Below, one piece after another: positions 15,401 to 23,473 of a stretch of 30,846 nucleotides of DNA. The notes beneath the pieces were generated by a model. The model worked only from the letters and a program-made list of their open reading frames with translations. It was not told where the DNA came from and made no database searches. Positions within the stretch are counted from its first letter, which is position 1. Each line of letters begins with the position of its first letter. Source of the stretch: JAHFJA01 sp964357385 (GTDB taxonomy: Bacteria > Patescibacteriota > Patescibacteriia > JACQRZ01); assembly GCA_964357385.1 (NCBI GenBank), contig CAYHKW010000004.1, positions 1 to 30,846 on the forward strand. The letters run 5' to 3'. Both the position numbers and the translations under genes were made by a program.

Positions 15401-16952
15401 CTCAACCGACGTCGGTTACTACATCGTTATGACGAGTGGTACGAACGCAGGTAAAATCGGCCGCGTTGTTTCTGTCGCTGCTAACGTAGCAACTCTTGCT
15501 GCTGTTGGTGGTGTATGGACAACCGGTACTGATAACGGTGCTTCTTATAAAGAAGTATCAGGTGCAGTATTCAGCAACATCTCAAAGCCTGTTTCAATGA
15601 ACGGTTTCAAGGTGTTTACCTTGAAGGCTGATGTACCAACAAACTCCAATGCATACGTAGCTCTCAAGAGCCGCTTCGTATTGGGAACCTTGGTTGCAAG
15701 CCCAACCGGTGCAGGTACTGATACCTTCATCGCGACTGGTGCTTCATCCGGTGCATATGCAACGTTGAGCAGTCTCAACACAACATACGCTCTCAACAAC
15801 AGCTTGGCACATCGCACCAGCTTGAGAGCAACGCTCAATTCAGCGTCTCCTTCAGGTACTGGAAAGGTTCGTCAGTCAAATGACATTCCATTCAAGTTTG
15901 ACTTGGCTGCTAACGCTGCAAACCGTGCATTGTTCCGTGGTGGTCTTCAGGATTCAGTTGAATCTTTAACTCCATCTTCCGGTACTCTTGCTGGTGCTTG
16001 GACTGTTACAGGTACAACTCCAACCCGTGCACTCGAAACGACTGTCAAGGTTGAGGGCAGCAACTCTCTTAAGTTTACTGAAGATGGTTCAGCTGCACTC
16101 TCTGACGGTGTTAAGAATACTCTTACCACCGCTACTGATCTTTCTGGGTACACTGGCGTTGGTTTCTGGATGCGTTCTGACACAACTTCTGCAGCAGCAG
16201 ACATTGCATTCAGTGTCTACGAGACGGCAGACGTGTTTGGTACCCCAGTTGCTGGCAACACCTGTACTACTGGCGTTTTGACAGCAAACAAATGGAAGTA
16301 TGTGACTTGTGTATTTGCTGGTGCAGATGCAAATATTCGTAATGCTGTAGATCGCTACGGCTTCCACATTGCTGCAAACGCTGCTACCTATAACGCAGCA
16401 AACATCTATATCGATGATATCCGCTTCTCTAAGGACATGATGCGCGTGAACGTAGCTGGTAGCAGCTTGCTTGCTGATACCGCTACTCCGATCCTCATGA
16501 CCCTTAAGAATGCAAATACGGGTGCAACCGTTGCTACTGGCTACTTCGTAACCAGCACAACGAGCACCACGAATGGTATTGCAACCTTTATTCCGGTTGC
16601 TAACACCACTAGTGGTACCGTTACGGGTGACTTCGAAATCGCTGGCGGATCAACAACAACCGTCAATCTTGTGGTTGATAGTAGCGCTCTCTTCACTGCA
16701 GCAGGCTCACTTTCAATGAACATGAACCTTGGTTCATCTTCAAGTACAGTAAGCGCAAGTGGCGATATCTCTTGGTACGATGAATTTGTCAACGTAACCA
16801 CGGGTCTCCCACAAGTTGGTATCTATGGTACCAGCGCAGCGAACACAACGCTTGTTACTCCGTTCATCGGTACTGGTGTTGGTACTATTCCGTGGATTTC
16901 CGCAGGATCAGATGCCAACCCATTGCAAGGTGGTTCCCTCAGCTATAACTAA
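12423..16952 (+). CDS. S-layer-type surface protein, 1509 aa, multi-domain
   Basis: Residues 1-36 are a secretion signal (basic start, TTAVVATTVLGSMGLASIV, cleavage after ASA). Residues about 37-215 hold two copies of a small domain (VQGDLIKASGAAVYYYGSDGKRYVF, then GSLIKMASSSDIYYVDATGKRK) common at the N-terminus of CPR secreted proteins. Then come about six beta-sandwich repeats, each with a LxLxxLxF strand, a xxLYDGG-type hairpin and a final LTLKADI strand. One repeat is interrupted near residues 978-1045. A jelly-roll, carbohydrate-binding-like domain (about 1175-1337, LSGYTGVGFWMRSD, IYIDDIRFS) interrupts another and carries the only two cysteines I see. There is no sortase signal or C-terminal span, so anchoring probably relies on the N-terminal domains. 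Alanine, threonine, serine and asparagine are strikingly abundant and codon use looks strongly biased, as expected for a very abundant product. Confidence 0.9.
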   Translation: MSNVLKAAKRMLTTAVVATTVLGSMGLASIVPASAATLVQGDLIKASGAAVYYYGSDGKRYVFPNEKTFKTWYADFSKVKIITDSELAAISIGGNVTYRQGTRLVKITTDPKTYAVEPGGKLRWVSSEQIAKDLYGNNWNMWIDDVSDAFFTNYQTGATITTSTPSVGSLIKMASSSDIYYVDATGKRKIADFNAFVANNFRSEFILTVADSIFNAITTGTSITAFESAIAMFQVTTVTGPVSTGTGLSLMVDAAAAPSTSVIADSVNGGQAQVDIAKFNFTAGNDGDVVVSGLKLNRIGIANDSDINNAYLYDGMMRLAEVTSISSRVITFTNSNGLFTVSRGTTKSIWVKFDISKAATAGKTLGVSINAASDVTAGANVTIAGTFPMSGNLMTVATVNDLGRLTVANVLPTTAGTVDAQDNYEVWKFSLQASNQNLRVTRLAFTNIGSTSASDIVNFKLYDGGVQIGSAVASADANKRIEFDLSSTPLDITSGVTKQLTLKADIKAGSARTFQFSIQKPSDIYVWDRQYNVALFPFPSGGTVGVWTVVQAGGATTINPGTLSVSRTSTSRSGNAAINGTNQELATFEFKAAGEDVKVNTLNVRAQVGAVGSGKTIKNVKLLATEAQVGTIQTTVTSTAVAAINAGTSGAVVTDANDVSFTLGNSLVVKAGTSTFVKVVADLTGTGVAADAVQVALVAQSGNAQGTASLTGIAAPAATTTGNSLILASGSLTGAKSAAVADMTVVKGANNQLVGQVVLTAGSAEGLDLNSLTITDADGTNGLGAALSNVKLMTTINGVSTQLGSTQVNPSSTTAATLTFSISPAVSIAASGSVTLDFRADILSGATLTGNNDSIKVTAATGVGKSTTTTISLASSATLQVYTVVAGGTVSVSVDSSTPQDQIVVMNTTQNTLGAFRVSANNAEDLIVNQLIFVDNSTDANSVSNVTNLKLYADGVPVGNTVATLSKIRNNTLSANVGGSTTAPTVTDGTTFTSTDVGYYIVMTSGTNAGKIGRVVSVAANVATLAAVGGVWTTGTDNGASYKEVSGAVFSNISKPVSMNGFKVFTLKADVPTNSNAYVALKSRFVLGTLVASPTGAGTDTFIATGASSGAYATLSSLNTTYALNNSLAHRTSLRATLNSASPSGTGKVRQSNDIPFKFDLAANAANRALFRGGLQDSVESLTPSSGTLAGAWTVTGTTPTRALETTVKVEGSNSLKFTEDGSAALSDGVKNTLTTATDLSGYTGVGFWMRSDTTSAAADIAFSVYETADVFGTPVAGNTCTTGVLTANKWKYVTCVFAGADANIRNAVDRYGFHIAANAATYNAANIYIDDIRFSKDMMRVNVAGSSLLADTATPILMTLKNANTGATVATGYFVTSTTSTTNGIATFIPVANTTSGTVTGDFEIAGGSTTTVNLVVDSSALFTAAGSLSMNMNLGSSSSTVSASGDISWYDEFVNVTTGLPQVGIYGTSAANTTLVTPFIGTGVGTIPWISAGSDANPLQGGSLSYN

Positions 16953-17006
16953 ACCTATAGCGTGAGATCTGCTCTCATGATGTGTTAAACATTGTGAAGG
17001 TAGGCA

Positions 17007-17039
17007 AAAAGGCTCCTTTCCTTTGGGAAGGAGCCTTTT
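17007..17039 (+). terminator. Strong terminator of the S-layer gene
   Basis: AAAAGGCTCCTTTCC (17007-17021) pairs with GGGAAGGAGCCTTTT (17025-17039): fifteen pairs with one G-U and a 3-nt loop, ending in TTTT. It lies 54 nt after the S-layer stop, so the S-layer mRNA is probably a separate transcript from the next gene. Confidence 0.88.
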
Positions 17040-17094
17040 GTATTAAGTTTTTGTGCACAAAAGACCCGCAAAAAGACTTTTAAAAAACGTTCTT

Positions 17095-17123
17095 TTGACA
17101 AGAAGGGAGTTTTTTTCTAAGAT
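17095..17123 (+). promoter_or_regulatory. Promoter of the TPR gene
   Basis: TTGACA (17095-17100), 17 nt, TAAGAT (17118-17123). The predicted start leaves a leader of about 12 nt before the ATG at 17142. About 33 bp upstream lies a 14-bp perfect palindrome, TTTTGTGCACAAAA (17049-17062), a possible operator. Confidence 0.65.
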
Positions 17124-17141
17124 AGAGGGACTTTATAGACT

Positions 17142-17882
17142 ATGACTGATATGCAAAAAAGCCTTTCGTCAGGGAAATTCATCGGTGCAGCAATAGTATT
17201 GATACTGGGTGCTGTTGCTCTCTGGTTTATCGTACCGCCATTACACCAGCAAATAAGCAGAGTACATCGCAATGCAAAGAATTATGTTGTTGCCGTTACG
17301 ATTCCCCAGCAAGCACAAAAAAAAATTGAGCAAGATATTCGCGATATTGAAGATAAAATCAAGCGGGGAGACACGCAAGAGGATACAGTATTAGCACAAT
17401 ATCTTCGCCTTGGGATTAATTTTGAAACAATAGGAAGGCTTGACTTGGCCATAGATGCATATCAAAAGGCTGCGATAGTGGATCCTACATCATTTGTTCC
17501 CTATGCAAATATGGGCACCACCCATGAAGCCGCAAAGGAGTATGAAGCTGCCAAAGACGCATTTCAAAAAGCAATTGGTATCGTCCCGCAAGAACCATCC
17601 AATTATCAAAAACTTGCTGAACTCTATTCATATAAGTTGAACGAAATTGCGGTTGCACGAGGGGTATTTTTACAGGGTTTGATGGGTACCAATCAAGAAC
17701 CAAACCTAGTTCGATCATACGCATCTTTTTTGGATCGAACGGGATACACTTCGGAAAGTTTACTCTACTGGCAAGTGGTATTAAAAAACTCTCCCAACGA
17801 CGAATCTGTTAAAACCCGCATTAAAGAACTTACTCCGACACCACCCGCACCAAAGAGCAATACGCCAGTAAAAAAGAAATAA
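17142..17882 (+). CDS. Membrane-anchored tetratricopeptide-repeat protein
   Basis: A 246-aa protein. A single N-terminal hydrophobic span (GAAIVLILGAVALWFIV, residues about 14-30) after a short polar start suggests a type II anchor with the rest outside the cytoplasm. Residues about 85-230 form TPR-like helix pairs: QYLRLGINFETIGRLDLAIDAYQKAAIVDP, then ANMGTTHEAAKEYEAAKDAFQKAIGIVP, then further degenerate units. The tail is rich in Pro and Lys. TPR arrays are protein-docking scaffolds. Between the S-layer gene and a secreted protease gene, a role in surface assembly is plausible but unproven. It has its own promoter and no Shine-Dalgarno. An in-frame ATG at 17151 is an alternative start. Confidence 0.82.
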   Translation: MTDMQKSLSSGKFIGAAIVLILGAVALWFIVPPLHQQISRVHRNAKNYVVAVTIPQQAQKKIEQDIRDIEDKIKRGDTQEDTVLAQYLRLGINFETIGRLDLAIDAYQKAAIVDPTSFVPYANMGTTHEAAKEYEAAKDAFQKAIGIVPQEPSNYQKLAELYSYKLNEIAVARGVFLQGLMGTNQEPNLVRSYASFLDRTGYTSESLLYWQVVLKNSPNDESVKTRIKELTPTPPAPKSNTPVKKK

Positions 17883-17950
17883 GACCTTCACAATCGAAAA
17901 CAAAGACATTATACAGAGTTCGTTATGGTGTTGGCGAGGGTAGTGCAGGG

Positions 17951-17959
17951 TGATATACT
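17951..17959 (+). promoter_or_regulatory. Extended -10 promoter of the subtilisin gene (leaderless)
   Basis: TGA-TATACT ends 6 nt before the ATG at 17966. The usual 6-7 nt to the transcription start puts the first base of the mRNA on the A of the ATG. No -35 is evident, as is usual for extended -10 promoters. Confidence 0.6.
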
Positions 17960-17965
17960 AACCAC

Positions 17966-20002
17966 ATGAAAAAAACCTTTGTACGCAGTGCTATTGTATT
18001 CCTTGGCTTTCTTTTGGTGGGACAACCGAATGGTTTTTTGTATGCGGCAAATACTCAAATGATACCTAACGATGAGTTTTATACTCGTCAAGGATATTTA
18101 AGAGATATAAACGTACAGCAAGGGTGGGAAATTACTACTGGCTCCCAACAGCCCGTCATCGCCGTCATTGATACGGGGGTTGATATTGATCACCCTGATT
18201 TGAGGGACAGTATTTGGGTTAATACTAACGAGATAGCAGGGGACCGTATTGATAATGATAAAAATGGGTTTGTTGATGATGTTAATGGATGGGATTTTGT
18301 TGAAAATTCTGCTGACCCACACCCTAAGTTTGGTGATTCATTTATCAATGCAGGTATTCAGCATGGCACTCTCATTGCAGGGGTAGCTGCGGGGCGCGGT
18401 AATAATCATGTCGGTATTGCGGGGATTTCATGGCGGGCGCGTATTATGCCTCTGCGAGTAATTGATAGCAATGGGGAAGGGGATGTTATTGCTGTGGTAA
18501 AAGCAATCGACTATGCCATTAAACAAAAGGTAAATATTATCAATTTAAGCTTTGTGGGTCCCAATGACAGTGGCTTTCTTGAAGATGCGATTTCGCGAGC
18601 CCATACAGCAGGGATTATTATTGTTGCTGCATCAGGGAACGATGATCGATTTAACGGGGGGACAGACACCACCATTACTCCAATGTATCCTGCGTGCTAT
18701 GACGGGAGCGACAACGCCGTTATCGGTGTTGCAGCATTGGATGCATTAGGACAAAAGGCACCGTTTTCCAATTATGGCTCATGCGTTGATGTTTCGGTAC
18801 CGGGTAATGATTTTTATACGACCCAGGTTGTCGATAACAGTATCTCAGGATTTGAAAAATTGTATGGCGGCGGATGGTCAGGTACCTCGCTTTCAACTGC
18901 AGTCGTATCAGGACTTGCCGCATTGATATTGTCAGCAAATCCTCACGCAAGTCCCAGCGACGTGAGTAATGCAATAAAAGGGGGTTGTGACGATATTAGT
19001 GCGTTGAATTCAAACTATATTGGGAAATTGGGGTGTGGAAGAGTTAACATTGGTAAATCAGTACATATTGCTTTGAAACAAGCAGGAACTACGTTTGTAG
19101 TCCAAGGGAGTGGAAGTGCGACAAAGGGAGCGATTTTTGCCTCTAAGCGTGATGGCACTTCACCTCTTTCGATTATGAGCCGTCAAGGACTATTGGCGAT
19201 TTCATTTTCGCCATTTGCACCATTTAAAGTGCCATTCCACACGAGTACTTCGCCTCACAGCGATTGGATCGTTGTTGCAGCAGGACAAGGGGGAGGTCCT
19301 CATGTGCGCCTCTTTGATGCCAATGGGAAGCTCCTTTCTCAATTTTTTGCCTATGACAAAGCATTTCGTGGGGGCATACATATAGCAATGGGGGATGTTG
19401 ATGGTGATGGGGTTGATGAGATTGTTACCATCCCTGAATCACGAGGTGGTGCCCAAGTACGCATTTTTAAGCAAGACGGTACATTGAAGGGACAATTTTT
19501 TGCCTATGATAAAAATGCACGCACGGGATGGTATGTTACGATTGGCGATGTTGATGGCGATGGGACGGGGGAAATTATTACCTCTTCACAAGGAACCGAC
19601 CCTCAGGTTCGTATTTTTTCAGCGAAAGGAGTTAAAAAAACATCATGGAATGCATTTGAACCAGTACGTAACACAGGTGCACAGATTATTGCCTGTGACG
19701 TGAATGGTGATAATAAAGCAGAGATTATTGCGGGACAACTCCAGGGCGATGAAATTCGTGTGCTTTCGGGGGTCGGAAAATTGCTGCGCAGCTGGAACCC
19801 TTATGGGCGTGGCTTTAAAGGAGGGATCAGCGTAGGTTGTGGTGATATTGATGGTAATGGCGTTACGGATATTCTTACCGGGCCGCGCAATGGAGGGGGT
19901 CCTCATGTGATGGCGTTGAGTATGCAAAAAGGAGTAATTGCGCATTTTTTTGCTTTTGAAAAGAGCTATACTAGAGGTATCGAAGTAGGCTCAATACGTT
20001 AA
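17966..20002 (+). CDS. Secreted subtilisin-like serine protease (S8) with FG-GAP repeats
   Basis: A 678-aa protein. A signal peptide covers residues 1-28. The S8 domain spans about 40-370 with the triad Asp69 (VIDTGVD), His133 (QHGTLIAG) and Ser308 (SGTSLSTAVVSG), plus the oxyanion segment AASGND near residue 220. From about 425 to the end are four FG-GAP/VCBS-type repeats of about 55 residues, each with a PHVRLFD-like strand and FFAYDKAFRGG. The inter-repeat loops carry Ca-binding patterns such as DVDGDGVDE, DVDGDGTGE, DVNGDNKAE and DIDGNGVTD, predicting a beta-propeller or calcium-stabilised array. No separate prodomain is obvious. The protease could mature or shed surface proteins; its neighbours are the S-layer and an HtrA protease. 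An extended -10 supports a leaderless start. Confidence 0.92.
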   Translation: MKKTFVRSAIVFLGFLLVGQPNGFLYAANTQMIPNDEFYTRQGYLRDINVQQGWEITTGSQQPVIAVIDTGVDIDHPDLRDSIWVNTNEIAGDRIDNDKNGFVDDVNGWDFVENSADPHPKFGDSFINAGIQHGTLIAGVAAGRGNNHVGIAGISWRARIMPLRVIDSNGEGDVIAVVKAIDYAIKQKVNIINLSFVGPNDSGFLEDAISRAHTAGIIIVAASGNDDRFNGGTDTTITPMYPACYDGSDNAVIGVAALDALGQKAPFSNYGSCVDVSVPGNDFYTTQVVDNSISGFEKLYGGGWSGTSLSTAVVSGLAALILSANPHASPSDVSNAIKGGCDDISALNSNYIGKLGCGRVNIGKSVHIALKQAGTTFVVQGSGSATKGAIFASKRDGTSPLSIMSRQGLLAISFSPFAPFKVPFHTSTSPHSDWIVVAAGQGGGPHVRLFDANGKLLSQFFAYDKAFRGGIHIAMGDVDGDGVDEIVTIPESRGGAQVRIFKQDGTLKGQFFAYDKNARTGWYVTIGDVDGDGTGEIITSSQGTDPQVRIFSAKGVKKTSWNAFEPVRNTGAQIIACDVNGDNKAEIIAGQLQGDEIRVLSGVGKLLRSWNPYGRGFKGGISVGCGDIDGNGVTDILTGPRNGGGPHVMALSMQKGVIAHFFAFEKSYTRGIEVGSIR

Positions 20003-20014
20003 TTTTTTCTTCCT

Positions 20015-21043
20015 ATGCCACAAGAACTGCGAAATGCATTAGTCGTTGGAGGTGCGGGCTTTGTCGGATCTCATTTGTGTGATTATCTTTTGGAACATAA
20101 TCGCCGAGTGATTTGTATCGACACATACACGACCGGTCATGAAGAAAATATTGATCACTTGCTCGCCCGTCCTAATTTTACAATGGTACGTCATGATATC
20201 ACTCAGCCGTTTGATTTGAAAACAATGAATGACGCCAAACGAGCAAAGGCAGTGCATGAAGGCATTCATGAAGTGTATCACTGTGCGCTTCCAGACTCGC
20301 CGGCATGGTACACTCATCACCCTATAGAGATGATGCACACCGCTGTGGCAGGAACAAAACATGTACTGGATGTTGCCGTGTCCTATCGGGCAAAAGTGTT
20401 ATATGTGTCTGATATGCGTGTATACGGTCTTCTTCCCCAAGAAGGATATGCGCCGTCAGAAGAATATATTGGCCTTCTCGATCACCAAGATCCATTGAAT
20501 TTTTATCCCACCGCAAAACGTATTGCCGAATCTATGATACTGGCATACGCAAAAGAATATTCATTGCCGTACAGTATCGTTCGTTTGGGAACAACCTATG
20601 GTCCTCGCATGTATCTTGATGATGGACGAGTTATCCCTGACCTTATCAGCCGTGCCTTGCGAAATGAACCGCTGATACTTCCCCGCATGTTAGACAAAGG
20701 AGCGTTTTGTTATATTGATGATGTTATTAATGCGTTGGAAAAAATAATGACGACCGATCAGTTGGGAGTATATAATGTAAGCCACACCACTCAATATACC
20801 TATAAAGAGTTGGTAAATAAGATCCAAACACTCACAAAATCATCTTCGACACTGCAGTGGATACCCGAATCAGATGTTACGGATCCAGTACAAAAGGCAT
20901 GGGAACGCCACAATATCACGGGGAATATTTATAAAGCTAAAGAAGAAACAGGATGGTTCCCGGTTGTCTTGTTGGATGAGGGACTAAAGAAAACGATTGA
21001 TTTTATGAAAACGCTCCGTGGAGCAAAGAATATAAGGACATAA
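20015..21043 (+). CDS. NAD-dependent sugar-nucleotide epimerase/decarboxylase (extended SDR)
   Basis: A 342-aa protein. The NAD motif GGAGFVGSH sits near residues 12-20 and a D-Y/T-T-G segment follows (CIDTYTTGHEENI). The catalytic YxxxK is present as YPTAK, and the substrate region reads VRLGTTYGPRMYLDDGRVIPDLISRAL. That last segment resembles UDP-glucuronate decarboxylase (UDP-xylose synthase) more than GalE. Before VYG the usual Ser/Thr cluster is VSDMR, with Asp where GalE has its catalytic Ser, so the precise reaction is uncertain. It probably makes precursors for surface glycans. It starts 12 nt after the protease gene and 10 nt before htrA, which suggests one transcript. Confidence 0.85.
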   Translation: MPQELRNALVVGGAGFVGSHLCDYLLEHNRRVICIDTYTTGHEENIDHLLARPNFTMVRHDITQPFDLKTMNDAKRAKAVHEGIHEVYHCALPDSPAWYTHHPIEMMHTAVAGTKHVLDVAVSYRAKVLYVSDMRVYGLLPQEGYAPSEEYIGLLDHQDPLNFYPTAKRIAESMILAYAKEYSLPYSIVRLGTTYGPRMYLDDGRVIPDLISRALRNEPLILPRMLDKGAFCYIDDVINALEKIMTTDQLGVYNVSHTTQYTYKELVNKIQTLTKSSSTLQWIPESDVTDPVQKAWERHNITGNIYKAKEETGWFPVVLLDEGLKKTIDFMKTLRGAKNIRT

Positions 21044-21053
21044 GTGTACTCAT

Positions 21054-22334
21054 ATGGATACATCAAAAGAACTGACAATATATAAGCAGCCAAAAGTAAT
21101 GACCACCAAGATGGTGGTACTTATGGTTATCATTTCTTTGGGAGTAGGATTTTTTGGGGGAATCGCCGGCGGGGTAGTCGGATTATCTCAAGGTATGCGT
21201 ATTGCATCACTGTTTGGTGTTGATCTATCAAAGGCAGAAACCGTAACCAATGAAGCGAGAATAATCCAAGAGGATTCCCAAACGATCGATGTGGTAAAAA
21301 ACGCTTCACCGTCAGTGGTAAGCATTCTTATTAAAAAAGAAATCTCAACAACAAACAGCCTTTTTGGCAGGAGTCCGTTTGAGCAATTTTTCCCATTGAC
21401 GCCATCAGTGCCAATGATGCCTCCTGTGCAAGGGGAAACAAAGAATGGTAAAAAACAAACCGTAGGAGGTGGTTCGGGGTTTATTATTTCAGCTGATGGA
21501 ATGATATTAACGAATCATCATGTTGTTTCTGATACTAATGCTGATTACGTAGTAGTGACTAATGATGGAAAAGAGCACCCTGCAACCGTTTTAGCAAGCG
21601 ATTCATTGAACGATATTGCGATTATTAAAATTAATGAGACAGGATTGACTCCTCTTGAGCTTGATGATGCAGACACCGTTCAAATCGGGCAAACCGTCAT
21701 CGCTATTGGCAATACACTGGGTGAGTTTCGCAATACGGTTACTCGTGGGGTGATTTCAGGAATGAATCGTGTGGTACAAGCAAGTAATGACAATGGGGAC
21801 GTGGGAACTATTTATGAAGCAATTCAGACAGATGCCGCGATCAATCCCGGCAATTCAGGAGGGCCGTTATTAAACTTGGCAGGAAAGGTCGTGGGAATTA
21901 ATACGGCTGTTTCTCGAGAGGGTCAATCGATTGGATTTGCTATTCCTGTCAGCGTTGCGAAGCGAGATTTGGAAAGTGTCAAAAAGCACGGTAAGATCGT
22001 TCGGCCATGGTTAGGAATTCGATATCAGATGGTTGACCAGGAGTATGTTGTTAAAAACAATCTTCCCCATGATTATGGTGCGGTCGTGGTGGGGAATATC
22101 GCGCAAAAAGAACGAGGGGTGGTTTCCGGAAGTCCGGCAGAAAAGGCAGGTATTGTAGAAGGCGACATTATTTTAGAAGTTGATGGTGTAACGATCGATG
22201 ACCACAATGCTTTGGCCCATGTATTGTCACGTTACGAGCCAAATCAAGAAGTAACGCTCAAAGTATTTTCTCAAGGTAACGAAAAGGACGTACGCGTTAC
22301 ATTGGGTGAGTTTAACGAATCTTCGATTCACTAA
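21054..22334 (+). CDS. HtrA/DegP-type trypsin-like serine protease with PDZ domain
   Basis: A 426-aa protein. A short cytoplasmic start is followed by one hydrophobic span (about 18-45, VVLMVIISLGVGFFGG), anchoring it outside the membrane. The protease domain (about 75-300) has His156 in LTNHHVV, Asp near 186 in NDIAIIK and Ser268 in GNSGGPL. The C-terminal PDZ domain (about 320-420) includes GSPAEKAGIVEGDIILEVDGV. HtrA proteases remove misfolded envelope proteins and can act in regulated proteolysis. A Met/Pro-rich, low-complexity loop (about 110-135) precedes the core, as in many HtrA. It follows the SDR gene by 10 nt and precedes prfB by 11 nt. Confidence 0.94.
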   Translation: MDTSKELTIYKQPKVMTTKMVVLMVIISLGVGFFGGIAGGVVGLSQGMRIASLFGVDLSKAETVTNEARIIQEDSQTIDVVKNASPSVVSILIKKEISTTNSLFGRSPFEQFFPLTPSVPMMPPVQGETKNGKKQTVGGGSGFIISADGMILTNHHVVSDTNADYVVVTNDGKEHPATVLASDSLNDIAIIKINETGLTPLELDDADTVQIGQTVIAIGNTLGEFRNTVTRGVISGMNRVVQASNDNGDVGTIYEAIQTDAAINPGNSGGPLLNLAGKVVGINTAVSREGQSIGFAIPVSVAKRDLESVKKHGKIVRPWLGIRYQMVDQEYVVKNNLPHDYGAVVVGNIAQKERGVVSGSPAEKAGIVEGDIILEVDGVTIDDHNALAHVLSRYEPNQEVTLKVFSQGNEKDVRVTLGEFNESSIH

Positions 22335-22345
22335 TCATAAAGAAT

Positions 22346-23435
22346 ATGCCATCTCCAATTCATAATATCGATGCACTAGTCAGTCGTATCGACGAATGTA
22401 GGGGGTTACTTTGACCTCGATACATTAAGGGTTCGTATTGTTGCTATTGAAAAAGAAATGTCCAATCAAGATTTTTGGTTGGACGGTGATCATGCGCGCC
22501 GGCAAGGACAACAACTTGCTCGCGATAAAGAGGTTATAGAACGGTGGGATCGTCTTAAAAGCGATGCAGATACTCTTGCCGAAATGGCACGCACCTATGG
22601 TGCGGGTGCATCCGAAGAGATCAATGAGTCGTTTGAAGCACTCAGGAAAGAGTTTGAGCGTTATGAATTTCAAGCGTTATTTTCAGACCCATATAGTACC
22701 AATAACGCGATGGTGGCTATCCACGCGGGCACCGGAGGTGTTGATGCAATGGATTGGGCAGAAATGTTGCTTCGTATGTATTTACGATTTTGCGAACAGC
22801 AAGGATGGACAGTGCGCATACTCGATCAACAACAAGGGAGTGAGGCAGGTATTAAAAGTGTAACGTTTGAAGTGCAAGGGGCGTATGCCTACGGATATCT
22901 GCATGCAGAGGCAGGAGTTCATCGCTTGGTACGAATTTCTCCTTTTGATGCTGAAAAGCTACGCCAAACTTCTTTCGCATTGCTTGAAGTGATTCCTGAT
23001 TTGGGAGAAACGCAAGAAATTATTATAGCACCGGACGATATTCGCATTGATGTATACCGTGCTTCAGGCAAAGGAGGGCAGGGGGTTAACACCACTGATT
23101 CTGCGGTGCGTATTACTCACATCCCAACGGGCATTGTGGTAACGTGTCAAAATGAACGCTCCCAACTGCAAAACAAAGAAACGGCAATGCGATATCTGAA
23201 AGCAAAACTTCATCAGCGTTCGATGTCGCAGCGCGAAGAAGAGCGTCAGGAATTACGCGGTGAATATCATGAGGCGGCATGGGGGAATCAGATTCGTTCG
23301 TACGTACTCAACCCCTATAAAATGGTAAAGGATCATCGTACGAATTATGAGACCGACCAAGTACAGGATGTTCTTGATGGGCAGCTCTTGCCATTTATTG
23401 AGGAGTATATAAAATGGCGTAAGAAGCAGTCTTAA
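22346..23435 (+). CDS. prfB: Peptide chain release factor 2, with programmed +1 frameshift
   Basis: The gene is read in two frames: 22346-22411 (22 codons from ATG), then after a +1 shift 22413-23435, giving 362 aa, the normal RF2 length. The first frame ends CTT-TGA, and the shift continues as Asp-Leu-Asp. RF2 hallmarks are the stop-recognition SPF tripeptide (VRISPFDAEKLRQTSF) and the GGQ catalytic motif (ASGKGGQGVNTTDSAVRITH). RF2 releases the chain at UGA and UAA. An internal ATG at 22458 would give a truncated protein missing part of domain 1 and is not the real start. RF2 implies UGA is a stop here. Confidence 0.95.
22400..22415 (+). promoter_or_regulatory. prfB: Programmed +1 frameshift site of prfB
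   Basis: AGGGGG (22400-22405), three bases, then CTT-TGA-C (22409-22415). The internal Shine-Dalgarno-like stretch sits 3 nt before the CTT slip codon, as in Escherichia coli prfB. When RF2 is scarce the ribosome pauses at UGA and slips to the GAC codon, so RF2 controls its own level. Confidence 0.95.
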
Positions 23436-23473
23436 AATCTATCCCGGAACCTCTATAGAATGTAAATCATTAT

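Noticed and set aside
13121..16801. Many long minus-strand frames inside the S-layer gene
   Set aside because: They are a by-product of the gene's biased codon use and Ala/Thr/Val richness; none has recognisable motifs or initiation signals.
22458..23435. RF2 starting at the internal ATG
   Set aside because: The region upstream reads into a textbook prfB frameshift site, and the joined protein has normal RF2 length, so the internal ATG is not the start.
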